Shown piece by piece: positions 26,182 through 35,109 of a stretch of DNA of 64,000 nt. A model generated the notes under the pieces. That model did no database searches, had not been told where the DNA came from, and saw nothing but the letters and a program-made list of their open reading frames with translations. The DNA is taken from contig NZ_CP051685.1 in assembly GCF_012849555.1 (NCBI RefSeq), forward strand, positions 2,914,001 to 2,978,000, written 5' to 3'. Each line of letters begins with the position of its first letter. Within the stretch, counting starts at the first letter, position 1. The DNA comes from Massilia forsythiae (GTDB lineage: Bacteria > Pseudomonadota > Gammaproteobacteria > Burkholderiales > Burkholderiaceae_D). Position numbers and translations under genes: made by a program.

Positions 26182-28934
26182 TCCGCCTCCACCAATGGGC
26201 TGTGCGCGCGCGCTGCCGCGAGCATGCATGGGATGCAAATATCGTGGTGCGGCAATTCGTCAGGAAATTGCGTTTGCGCGGCCTGTTTTGCGAATGTCTG
26301 GTGATCCGCGGCATAAAAGTGATTTTTGCCGGCCGTCTTGCCGACGATTCCATCAGCGCTGATCCTCAATTCGCTGCCACCGCCATAAAAACAGATTCCT
26401 TTCCTGGCCTTGATGTTTATCCAGTCGGTGGTGCTGATCAGTTCCATCACCTTCTTTGCCAGTATTTCAATGGTCCCATCCTGCGCTTCAGTTTGTATGT
26501 TGCCACGCGCCGCAATGTGTTTCATGCCGCTGTCGTTGCTGAAAACGCTGATGCCTTGAGCTGCACGTATCGAGGTTTTTCCTCCGGCGACAAGGTGCGT
26601 GTCTGCAGCTGTAATGAGATCGGCATTTTTTTCGGCTCCGAGCGCCAGGTTCTCGTTGCTTGCCACGATGATTCCCGCCGGGCCGCTGACCGCGACGATG
26701 GGAGCGCCGCCCGAACTGCCGTTTGCCTCCGCAGTATTCGTTCCAGCGTCCAAGTGCCTGAGTTTTTCCACCAGTTGCTTCAGTTGAGAATCATCGGCAG
26801 CATCGTGCGCATGGGTTTCCGCGAGCTTTGCGAGCTGGTCAGCGATATCATGCAGGCCTTCTACCAAGCCAATCAGTTCAGACCGGTCCAGTTGATTTCC
26901 CTCGGCCTTGTCACTACCATTCGCGGTAATCAATATGCCTTTACCGCCACGGATTGCTACCGATTTGTCACTGCGTAGTTCTACGCCTTCGCCGCGCGGC
27001 TGGCGGCGTTCTCCTCGTGGATGCGTCAACCAACCCAGATTCAGTTGCGAGAAGCCATCGTCGCTTGCGAGCTGAGCGCTGATTTCGCGCGGCGTGTCAT
27101 CGAAAAGAAGCATGTTTGCACGCGATCCTTGGATCTCTTCGCTGCGTATTCCCGACAGAAAACGAGTCAATGGCAAGCCGGCGCGCTTGCTGAGAGGGGG
27201 AGGGAGCGCGTTTGCATTAAAAAGCTGGCATATAATGATCGGCTTGTCGGAATCTCCGCCGAGAAAAGCCACCAGGACTTCGGTTCCCACTCTGGGAAGC
27301 GTTAGCGTGCCACAATCCGATGCGCCGCTGCCAGCCCAAGTCGTTGCCACTCGGACCCAGGCGGAATCGGACCCCGTATCCGAGGCCCCCGCACCCCCTG
27401 TGTGCTGGTAGTCCGCCAAACGTGTTGCCGGAAATCGAATCTTTACACGACCTAATTCATCGCAATGCACGACATCGTTTTCATTTCCGACCACAACGGC
27501 AATCTGCAAGCCAGGGTCATGCAGGTCAGTACGCGGATCGAATGCGGGCACAATTGGAATCGTTCTTCGTATCGCTTCGAACCGCATTTGGAACGGCGTC
27601 GAGGTCGCATCGTCTGCGAGATCGGCGATGCTGAAGCGACTCCCATGCCAACCATTCCATGCGAACAGCCTCTGGGCTCGTTCTTCCAGGCTTTTCGGCA
27701 GATTGTTGCGCGCCTTGACTGCGACCGACATGATGACGAAATCACGTTCCGCTGGAGGATGGCGATCGATCTCCGGATGATCCGTGATCGTGAAGTATTG
27801 GCCCGCGCAGAAGTCACGTATGGTTCCCTCGCCGGTAAAACACTTCGTGTCGAATTCCTTACGCTGCACACGTACTACGCCCAGGCGATACAATTCCTGA
27901 TTGTCTGCAGCGACATGAGGAGATTCAACGATAAATTCTTGTAGTCCGCTAGCCAGTTGATTACCGGTTTCGCCTTGATTGCTCTTGGACGGTACATCGA
28001 CGGACATCCTGGGTATGCTCCCAGGCTGTTTGTAGTCCCAACTAAAAATGCTGGTGCTGCCTGCCTGAAGCTTGCGTTCAGCGCCCCACCGCGTGATGGA
28101 GTCGCGCTGTTCCGTAGCGTCGTCACGGTGATAGCGGACAATACCAGCCGCGTTCTGTGCCAGAGCGCGCTGATCCTCGAACATTACGAGAGTATGTGCG
28201 GCCATCGCTTCTGTATCCCGGGGTTCCCGCGACCATACACGATTACGGCCAGGTCGAATGAACGAAGCGATACCGGAACGTGCCAATAGCCGTCGCACGA
28301 ATGCGGTGTCGGACTCGTTGAACTGTATCGTTTGTTCGCGCTCGGGGTACTTCTCCCAACGAAAGCCAGGAACAAATTCGTAGTCGAAAATGCCGGCTAA
28401 TGCGGTGTTGATTTGTACCCATTCCTTCAATACGCTGGCGACGACTTGTGGCCAGCTCATTCTCCTGAAAATGCGAGTATTAACACGTTGCTCCATGATG
28501 GCCATGGCATCACGAATGACTATCCGGTAGCTGGCAATGCCGCCGTCGCACTCTCCCGAATTTGCTTCTGTAATCAGGCCGCTGATATTACGCAACTGTC
28601 CACGGTCGTTCACGAACTTGAGAGTCGCAGGCAAGCCAATGAATTCTTTCAAAGGCAAGTTAGGGGAGGTGGCAATGCAATTGACCTGATAGTTCAGCCC
28701 ACCACAAACAGACTCGGTTCCGACGACGAGTTGAGGAAGAAGAATATTATCGGTTTGTTGTCTTTGATGGAAAAGAGTGAGTTGGATAGGACGATTCTTC
28801 GCGTTCAGATACTTTTCGGACAGCATGAAACTGCCTAGTTCATTATCGCTCTGCACCGCTTTCTCCCATTGTTTCCTACTGGAATAAGCGCGAATTTTGA
28901 CATTCTGCGACAAGTCAAAATTGAGAATTGGCAA
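26178..28934 (-). CDS. vgrG: VgrG, T6SS spike protein
   Basis: A 918-residue VgrG/Rhs-type spike protein as drawn from the most upstream TTG (28934). An ATG at 28826 (MLSEKYLNAKNRPIQ) is an equally good start and would remove 36 residues. The gp27-like part (RIFRRMSWPQVVASVLKEW, IQFNESDTAFVRRLLARSGIA) is followed by the gp5-like OB region (RVGTEVLVAFLGGDSDKPII) and a DUF2345-type beta-helix with repeated blocks (KGILITANGSDK, GMKHIAARGNIQTEAQDG). The C-terminus extends about 50 residues past the helix. It is first in the island operon. No tss core genes lie in this window, so this is an orphan vgrG cluster served by an apparatus elsewhere. Confidence 0.92.
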   Translation of the reverse strand: MPILNFDLSQNVKIRAYSSRKQWEKAVQSDNELGSFMLSEKYLNAKNRPIQLTLFHQRQQTDNILLPQLVVGTESVCGGLNYQVNCIATSPNLPLKEFIGLPATLKFVNDRGQLRNISGLITEANSGECDGGIASYRIVIRDAMAIMEQRVNTRIFRRMSWPQVVASVLKEWVQINTALAGIFDYEFVPGFRWEKYPEREQTIQFNESDTAFVRRLLARSGIASFIRPGRNRVWSREPRDTEAMAAHTLVMFEDQRALAQNAAGIVRYHRDDATEQRDSITRWGAERKLQAGSTSIFSWDYKQPGSIPRMSVDVPSKSNQGETGNQLASGLQEFIVESPHVAADNQELYRLGVVRVQRKEFDTKCFTGEGTIRDFCAGQYFTITDHPEIDRHPPAERDFVIMSVAVKARNNLPKSLEERAQRLFAWNGWHGSRFSIADLADDATSTPFQMRFEAIRRTIPIVPAFDPRTDLHDPGLQIAVVVGNENDVVHCDELGRVKIRFPATRLADYQHTGGAGASDTGSDSAWVRVATTWAGSGASDCGTLTLPRVGTEVLVAFLGGDSDKPIIICQLFNANALPPPLSKRAGLPLTRFLSGIRSEEIQGSRANMLLFDDTPREISAQLASDDGFSQLNLGWLTHPRGERRQPRGEGVELRSDKSVAIRGGKGILITANGSDKAEGNQLDRSELIGLVEGLHDIADQLAKLAETHAHDAADDSQLKQLVEKLRHLDAGTNTAEANGSSGGAPIVAVSGPAGIIVASNENLALGAEKNADLITAADTHLVAGGKTSIRAAQGISVFSNDSGMKHIAARGNIQTEAQDGTIEILAKKVMELISTTDWINIKARKGICFYGGGSELRISADGIVGKTAGKNHFYAADHQTFAKQAAQTQFPDELPHHDICIPCMLAAARAHSPLVEAE

Positions 28935-29018
28935 ACTCTATGAGTACGAACGTACCAGTTCAGAATCCGCCGACATGATTGCCATACGGCTTCTGAAAGT
29001 TGCTTTTTTTAAAGCTAA

Positions 29019-31136
29019 CTAAAGACTTGGAATACGGTCAGGACACGGCTCGTAACTGCGGCACGCCCCCTGCACGATCGACAGCTCGACCTGTCCGCTG
29101 CGCCAGGCGCGCTCGATATCCTGCTCGATACCGTCCAGCGCCGCACCGCCGCCATCCTTCAGCCCGCGCACGCCGTAGGCGCGGTTGCGGCCGTGGCCCT
29201 TGGCCAGGTACAGCGCCATGTCGACGATGTTCACGGCGCGTTCCCACGACATGTCCTTGCCGTCCGGCGCCAGCGGGAAGGGCGCGAAGCCGATCGAAAC
29301 GTTCACCGACAACGGCACGCCCTGGTAATCCACGCGGCGCGCCGGGATGCCGGCCAGCAGGCGCCGCGCCACCTCGTCCAGGCTGGCGCGCGGCACCGCC
29401 GGCAGGAAGGCAAGGAATTCCTCGCCGCCCCAGCGCACGATCATGTCGGTCTCGCGCAGGATCTCGCGCAGCGCGTCGGCGATGGTGCGCAGCACGGCGT
29501 CGCCGGCGCAGTGGCCCCAGGTGTCGTTGATGTGCTTGAAGTGGTCGACGTCGAGCAGGAACAGGGCGCCGACCATGTCTTCTGCGCCGTTGCCGCGCCG
29601 TTCCGCGGGCGTGTAGCCGCGCATGAACTGCTGGAAGTGGCGCCGGTTGTACAAGCCGGTCAAGGGGTCGCGCGCGCTCTGCTGTTCGAGTTCGAGGTTC
29701 TTTTCTTCCAGCTGGGCGTTGGTATGGCGCACCTTGCGGTACAGGATGGTGACGATGGCCGCGGCCAGCGCGAACACCAGCGCCAGCAGCCACCAGATGC
29801 GCTGCTGCAGGCGGCGGTTGTCGAGCTCGGCCGACTTGACCTGGTTTTCCTGGCGCAGCGACTGGATCTGGCGCTGGCGCTTGTCGGCCTCGTACTGCTC
29901 CTGCAGCTCCATCATCGCCTTCTGGCGCCGTTTCTCGAACAGTTCGTTCGACAGCGCGCGTTCGCGGTGGTAGGCGGCCAGCGCGGCGGTGTCGTCGCCG
30001 GCGCGTTCGAGGGCGTCGCCGTATTCCGCCAGGATGGCTTGCAGGTCCGGCTTGTGGCCGGATTTCTCGTACCACGCCACGCCTTCTTCCATGCGCCGCT
30101 TGCCCTCGCCCAGGCGTCCCATCGCCAGGTAGACCTGGCCGACGTTGATGCGGGCGCCGGCCAGCAGCTTGTCGTTGCGCAGGCGCTGCGCCTGTTCCAG
30201 CGCCTGCTGGGCATAGGGCAGGGCGTTGCGGTAGTCGTGCAGCTTCAGGTAGCAGTCCGACAGGTTCAGCAGGGTGGCGGCGGTCAGCGGGCCGGCGTCG
30301 ATGCGGCGCGCCAGCGCCAGCGTGGCCTGCATGGCGGCCAGGGCGCGCTGGAGCTGGCCGGAATCGACCGCCACCCCGTATTCGGTGGTCTTCAGGATCG
30401 CCATCCGGCTGGGCGAGTCCAGCCTGGCCGCGGCGACGTAGGCCTCGTCCAGCACTTCGTAGGCCTTGGCGTGATCGCGCATCTGGTTGTACAGGTAGGC
30501 CAGCGAATTCAGGGCGATCACCGCCTGCAGCGGGCTGCCGCTCTGGCGCGCCAGCGTGGCGGCCGCCTGCATCCTGGCCACCGCGTTCGGAAAATTGCCC
30601 TCTTCGGCGAACGATTCGCCCGACGAGATCAGCACGCGCACGCGCAGGCCCAGGTCCTGGCTGGAGGCCGCCAGCTTTTCGGCTTCCCATACCAGCTTGT
30701 GCGCGCGCGCCATCTCGTTCATGCCGAACAGGGCATACGCCTTGGCCAGCAGGGCCTGGGCGGTGGCATCCGGGTCGCGCGATTGGCGCGCCAGCGCCAG
30801 CGCCTGCTCGCACAGCGGCAGCGCGCGCTCGTCGTGGCCGAGGCGCTGTTCGGTGATGCAGGACAGGCTGAGGAAATCGGCGCGCGCGCCCGGCGGCGCA
30901 GCGGCCAGCGCCGGCGCCAGCTGGGCCAGCAGCGGCAGCGCGCGCTGCGGATCGATGCGGGTGACTTCCTGGATCTGCGCTAGGCGCGCGGCCAGCGGCT
31001 CGGGCGTGGCGGCGCCGGCATGGGCGCCGGCGCAGGCTGACAGCAATGGCAATAGCCCACGCGCCGCGGCATGGATTACAGCATGCAGCGGCTTACGGCT
31101 ACGTCGACGCTGCAACGTGCGGTTCAGGCCTGCCAA
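29019..31136 (-). CDS. TPR-repeat diguanylate cyclase (GGDEF)
   Basis: A 705-residue protein. The N-terminus looks like a signal peptide (GLLPLLSACAGAHAGAA). About 380 residues of tetratricopeptide-like repeats follow, then a Glu/Gln-rich coiled coil, a transmembrane segment near 440-462 (IWWLLALVFALAAAIVTIL) and a C-terminal GGDEF domain. The active site is GGEEF at 570-574 and an I-site RETD lies five residues upstream, so feedback inhibition by cyclic di-GMP is retained, unlike the other cyclase at 5.8 kb. The TPR part should sense a periplasmic protein or peptide. The start is a TTG with GGGAG upstream; no better ATG precedes the signal. Confidence 0.87.
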   Translation of the reverse strand: MAGLNRTLQRRRSRKPLHAVIHAAARGLLPLLSACAGAHAGAATPEPLAARLAQIQEVTRIDPQRALPLLAQLAPALAAAPPGARADFLSLSCITEQRLGHDERALPLCEQALALARQSRDPDATAQALLAKAYALFGMNEMARAHKLVWEAEKLAASSQDLGLRVRVLISSGESFAEEGNFPNAVARMQAAATLARQSGSPLQAVIALNSLAYLYNQMRDHAKAYEVLDEAYVAAARLDSPSRMAILKTTEYGVAVDSGQLQRALAAMQATLALARRIDAGPLTAATLLNLSDCYLKLHDYRNALPYAQQALEQAQRLRNDKLLAGARINVGQVYLAMGRLGEGKRRMEEGVAWYEKSGHKPDLQAILAEYGDALERAGDDTAALAAYHRERALSNELFEKRRQKAMMELQEQYEADKRQRQIQSLRQENQVKSAELDNRRLQQRIWWLLALVFALAAAIVTILYRKVRHTNAQLEEKNLELEQQSARDPLTGLYNRRHFQQFMRGYTPAERRGNGAEDMVGALFLLDVDHFKHINDTWGHCAGDAVLRTIADALREILRETDMIVRWGGEEFLAFLPAVPRASLDEVARRLLAGIPARRVDYQGVPLSVNVSIGFAPFPLAPDGKDMSWERAVNIVDMALYLAKGHGRNRAYGVRGLKDGGGAALDGIEQDIERAWRSGQVELSIVQGACRSYEPCPDRIPSL

Positions 31137-31348
31137 AGGTCGCTCCCAGGGTAACGGATGTCCCGGACATGGGACGTGGGAGGAATTATAGGTCCGTTGC
31201 TATCAAGAAAGTTCGGTTTTTCCGGATTTTATGCAAAAAAGATACACCCGTTTCTTGCATGACTGCCGGGCATGCATCTTTTTGCTGAAATAACAGAAAT
31301 TGAACAGGCGATTTTCCATTGCAACGTGGCGTCAAGTTCGTTTCCACT

Positions 31349-33181
31349 TCACGCCGTCATCTGCTGCAGCAGGTACAGCCGCTGGTACAGCCCGCCTTCG
31401 ATACGCATCAGCGCCTCGTGGTCGCCGGCTTCGCTGATGCGGCCGTGGTTCAGCACGACGATGCGGTCGGCGTCGCGGATGGTCGACAGGCGGTGCGCGA
31501 TGGCGATGATGGTGACCTTGCCGCGCAGTTCCGTCAGCGCCTGCTGCACGATCTGCTCGGTCTGGCTGTCGATGCGCGAGGTGGCTTCGTCCAGCAGCAG
31601 GATGCGCGGGCGGCCGGCCAGCGCGCGCGCGATCGCGATCAGCTGCTTCTGGCCGGACGACAGGCGCGAACCGCCTTCGCCCAGCGGCGTGTCGTAGCCC
31701 TGCTCCAGGGTGGAGATGAAATCGTGGGCATGCGCCGCGCGCGCCGCCGCCTCGATCGCCGCTGGCGGCAGGCCGCGTCCCATGTCGATATTCTCGCGCG
31801 CCGACGCCGCCAGCAGGAACGGGTCCTGCGGCACCAGTCCGACCTCGCTGCGGAAGCGTTCGTTGCCGATCGCCGCCAGCGGCTCGCCGTGGATCTCGAT
31901 GCTGCCGTGCGCCGCCGGGTAGTAGCGCAGCAGCAGCGACAGCAGGGTCGACTTGCCGCTGCCGGTGTGGCCGACGATGCCGAAGAAGGCGCCCTGCGGG
32001 ATCTCGAGCGACAGGTGGTGCAGCACGGTCTGCCCTTCGACGTAGGCGAAACTGAGGTCGCGCACGCGCACCGCCGGCGCGCCCGGGACGATGTTGGCCG
32101 GGCCGTCGGCCGGGCGGCCGCCGCCGGCAGTATCGTCGACCTTGCGGCGGCCGTGCTCGGGCGCGCCGATCTCGTCGAGCAGGCTGGACACGCGCGCGGT
32201 CGCCACCACTGCCTGCTGCAGGCCGCTGAACTGCATGGTGATCTGGATGAGCGGCTCGACCACGCGCGCGATATAGCTGATGAAGGCGTACAGCACGCCC
32301 ACCTCGACCGCGTTCATGCTGCGCTGGCCGAAGCTGAAGATCACCACCGCCAGCAGCACCACGTTGAGGAAGTCCAGCGCCGGGCGCAGCAAGAAGGCGT
32401 TGGCGCGCAGCTCGGCCACGCGCGCAGTGTAGTGCTGCTCGTTGGTGCCGGCAAAGCGTGCGCCGAAGCGCTGCTGGGCATTGTTCGCCTGCAGCACGCT
32501 CATGCCGCCGATCGATTCCGCCATCTGGCCGTTGATGTCGCTGCGCAGCGCGCGCGCGCGCGTGACGGCCGGCGCCGACAGGCGCTGGTACAGCCAGACG
32601 ATGCCGACCACCGCCGGCACCAGCGCCAGCACGATCAGCATCAGGCGCCAGTCGAGCCAGGCCATCGCGATCGAGGTGCCGACCAGCACGATGCTGCTGT
32701 CCAGGATCACGAACAGCACCTGGATGTACAGGGTCTTGACGGCCTCGGTGTCGTTGGTGACGCGGCTGACCAGCTGGCCGGTGATGGCGCGGTCGAAAAA
32801 GGCCATCGGCAGGCGCAGCACGTGGTCGTACACCCATTCGCGCAGGCGCTGCACCGAGCGCATCGCCAGGCCGGACAATCGCACCAGCTGCAAGAAGCGC
32901 AGCCAGGATGCGGCCCAGCCGAACGCCAGCACGCCGCCCAGCAGCAGCGCCATGCGCGGCCAGTCCAGCCGGTGCGGCAGCAGGTGTTCGTCGATCAGCT
33001 TCTTGCCCAGCAGCGGCCCCAGTACTTCCAGGCCGGCGGCCAGCACCAGCCACAACGTGGCCCAGCCCAGGTGGGCGCGGTCGGGCTCGGCCGCGCGGCG
33101 CAGCAGGCCGAGTGCCTGGCGCACCTGCGTCCTGTCGCTCGTGGGCGTTTTGGTGGTCTTGATTGTCGGATCAGATGGCAT
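31349..33181 (-). CDS. ABC transporter half, permease-ATPase fusion B
   Basis: A 610-residue exporter half. Six transmembrane helices occupy the first 320 residues. The nucleotide-binding domain has a complete Walker A (GHTGSGKST), Q-loop (VPQDPF), signature LSSGQ and Walker B LLLDEATSRID, with H-loop IAHRLS. The Asp in place of Glu-like variation (DEATSRID) keeps the catalytic Glu. The start at 33181 (MPSDPTIK) has GGAG upstream and overlaps the previous gene by 11 bases. The closest known arrangement is the heterodimeric MdlA/MdlB type of multidrug or lipid exporter. Confidence 0.9.
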   Translation of the reverse strand: MPSDPTIKTTKTPTSDRTQVRQALGLLRRAAEPDRAHLGWATLWLVLAAGLEVLGPLLGKKLIDEHLLPHRLDWPRMALLLGGVLAFGWAASWLRFLQLVRLSGLAMRSVQRLREWVYDHVLRLPMAFFDRAITGQLVSRVTNDTEAVKTLYIQVLFVILDSSIVLVGTSIAMAWLDWRLMLIVLALVPAVVGIVWLYQRLSAPAVTRARALRSDINGQMAESIGGMSVLQANNAQQRFGARFAGTNEQHYTARVAELRANAFLLRPALDFLNVVLLAVVIFSFGQRSMNAVEVGVLYAFISYIARVVEPLIQITMQFSGLQQAVVATARVSSLLDEIGAPEHGRRKVDDTAGGGRPADGPANIVPGAPAVRVRDLSFAYVEGQTVLHHLSLEIPQGAFFGIVGHTGSGKSTLLSLLLRYYPAAHGSIEIHGEPLAAIGNERFRSEVGLVPQDPFLLAASARENIDMGRGLPPAAIEAAARAAHAHDFISTLEQGYDTPLGEGGSRLSSGQKQLIAIARALAGRPRILLLDEATSRIDSQTEQIVQQALTELRGKVTIIAIAHRLSTIRDADRIVVLNHGRISEAGDHEALMRIEGGLYQRLYLLQQMTA

Positions 33182-34937
33182 CGAGGCTGGCCTCCAGTTG
33201 TTGATAGCGCCACTGGCTGGCATACCAGCCGTCCCTGGCCAGCAGGGCCTCGTGGGTGCCGCGTTCGACGATGCGGCCGTCGCGCAGCACCACGATCAGG
33301 TCGGCCTTCACCACGGCCGACAGGCGGTGGCTGGCGATGATCGCCGACAGTTCGGGCCGGGTGCGGCGCAGTTCGTCGAGATGTTCCAGGATGCGCGTCT
33401 CGGTGCCGGTGTCGACCGCCGACAGGGCGTCGTCCAGCAGCAGCAGCGAACTGTCGGCCAGCAGCGAGCGCGCGATCGCCACGCGCTGGCGCTGGCCGCC
33501 GGACAGGGTGATGCCCTTTTCGCCGACCGGCGTGTCGTAGCCTTGCGGGAAGCGCAGGATGTCGTCGTGGATCGCCGCCATGCGCGCCGCCTGCTCGATC
33601 TCCGCGCGCGATGCGCCGGGACGTGCCAGGGCGATGTTCTCGGCGATCGAGGCCGAGAACAAAAAGGATTCCTGCGGCACCCAGCTGATGGCACCGCGCA
33701 GCGTCGCCAGCGTGTACCGGTCGAGCGCATGGCCGCCCCAGGCAACGCTTCCCTGCTGCGGCGTGGCCTGGCGCAGCAGCACGCGCAGCAGGGTCGACTT
33801 GCCGGCGCCGGTGGCGCCGACCAGGCCCAGGGTCTGGCCCGGTTCCAGGCGCAGCGAGACGCCGTCCAGCGCCCGGTGCGCAACCGGCGCGCCATCCTCG
33901 CCGCCATAGGCGAAGCCGACGTCCTGCAGCACCAGCGCGCCGCGCTGCAGCTGTTCGACGCGGCCGTGGTCGTCCACCGTCAGCGGCGCTTCCAGCAGCG
34001 GCTGCAGGCGCGCCAGCGCCGCGCGCCCGCGCTCGATCAGCGACAGCACCCAGCCGGCCGCGAACATCGGCCAGATCAGCTGGCCCAGGTACATGGTGAA
34101 GCTGGTCAGCGAGCCGATGGTCAGCTGGCCCTGCCACACCAGGTAACCGCCCAGGCCGAGCGTCAGGCCGGTGGCGGCGGTGAGCGTCAGGCCGACCGCC
34201 GGCTCGTAGGCGGCTTCCCATTTCTGCGCGCGCAGGCTGGCGTCCGCCGCGCGCGCGGCCAGTGCGGAAAACTGGGCCGAGCTGCGGCCTTCCAGGCCGA
34301 GCGCGCGCAGCGTGCGCACGCCGGACAGCGATTCCTGCACGTGGTCGTTCAGCGCCGAGAAGCGCTGCAGCGAATCGTGCGAGGCGGTGTGGATGTGGCT
34401 GGAGATGCGCCAGAACGCCAGCGCCATCAGCGGGAAGGGCAGCAGGGCGATCGTGGTCAGGCGCCAGTCGACGCCGAGGAACATGACGCCCAGCACCATG
34501 ACCAGGGTCAGGCTGCCGTCGAAGCCGGCCAGGATCGCCTCGCCGGCGGCCTGCTCGATGGCGTCGATGTCGTTGGTGGCCAGCGCCATCAGGTCGCCGG
34601 TGCGCTGGCGCTGGTAGAACGCCGGTCCCTGCGCCGACAGGCGGGCGTACAGGCGGGTGCGCAGTTCCACGCCGAGGCGGTAGGCGGCCGAGTACAGGCG
34701 CAGGCGCCAGGCCACGCGCAGGACGTAGATCGCCAGGCCGAGGCCGAGCAGTTCCAGCAGTTGAATGGTCAGGTCGTGGCCGGCGAGGCGGTGCGCCGCC
34801 AGGCCGTCGATCATGGCGCCCACCTTGCGCGGCACCAGCACCGAGCACAGCGCCACGCCGAACAGCATCACCGCCGACGGCCCGTATGCGCGCCAGTTGC
34901 GGCGCACGAAGCCGCCGATCAGCCTTGCCAAACCCAT
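33171..34937 (-). CDS. ABC transporter half, permease-ATPase fusion A
   Basis: A 588-residue exporter half, transcribed first. The start at 34937 (MGLARLIGGFVRRNWRAYG) has AGGGA upstream; the longer frame runs back into a terminator. The transmembrane domain has six helices with WRLTTIALLPFPLMAL. The ATPase has Walker A GATGAGKST, signature LSGGQ and Walker B LLLDDALSAVD, in which the usual catalytic Glu after the Walker B Asp is Asp. This is the degenerate-site pattern of asymmetric heterodimeric exporters; partner B carries the canonical Glu. The pair likely forms one MdlAB-like inner membrane exporter of unknown substrate. Confidence 0.9.
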   Translation of the reverse strand: MGLARLIGGFVRRNWRAYGPSAVMLFGVALCSVLVPRKVGAMIDGLAAHRLAGHDLTIQLLELLGLGLAIYVLRVAWRLRLYSAAYRLGVELRTRLYARLSAQGPAFYQRQRTGDLMALATNDIDAIEQAAGEAILAGFDGSLTLVMVLGVMFLGVDWRLTTIALLPFPLMALAFWRISSHIHTASHDSLQRFSALNDHVQESLSGVRTLRALGLEGRSSAQFSALAARAADASLRAQKWEAAYEPAVGLTLTAATGLTLGLGGYLVWQGQLTIGSLTSFTMYLGQLIWPMFAAGWVLSLIERGRAALARLQPLLEAPLTVDDHGRVEQLQRGALVLQDVGFAYGGEDGAPVAHRALDGVSLRLEPGQTLGLVGATGAGKSTLLRVLLRQATPQQGSVAWGGHALDRYTLATLRGAISWVPQESFLFSASIAENIALARPGASRAEIEQAARMAAIHDDILRFPQGYDTPVGEKGITLSGGQRQRVAIARSLLADSSLLLLDDALSAVDTGTETRILEHLDELRRTRPELSAIIASHRLSAVVKADLIVVLRDGRIVERGTHEALLARDGWYASQWRYQQLEASLDAI

Positions 34938-34958
34938 CGATATCCCTGTCGTCGAAGC

Positions 34959-34987
34959 CAAAAAAGAAAGCGGGCCTGAGCCCGCCA
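34959..34987 (-). terminator. Intrinsic terminator downstream of the phasin gene
   Basis: On the minus strand GCGGGC-TCAG-GCCCGC is followed by TTTCTTTTTT. It lies 120-150 bases after the phasin stop (35110) and just before the ABC transporter start, separating the two minus-strand units. The ABC pair therefore needs its own promoter or read-through. Confidence 0.8.
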
Positions 34988-35109
34988 TTGTCTGCGATAT
35001 GCCGCCGCAACCGCGCGTTCCATGCGTGTGTACGGTGCGCTAATGTACACCCTTTGCGTCCTGCTTGCAGCCGCCTCGGCCGCCAGCGGGACAAGGCGGC
35101 TGCGGACGC

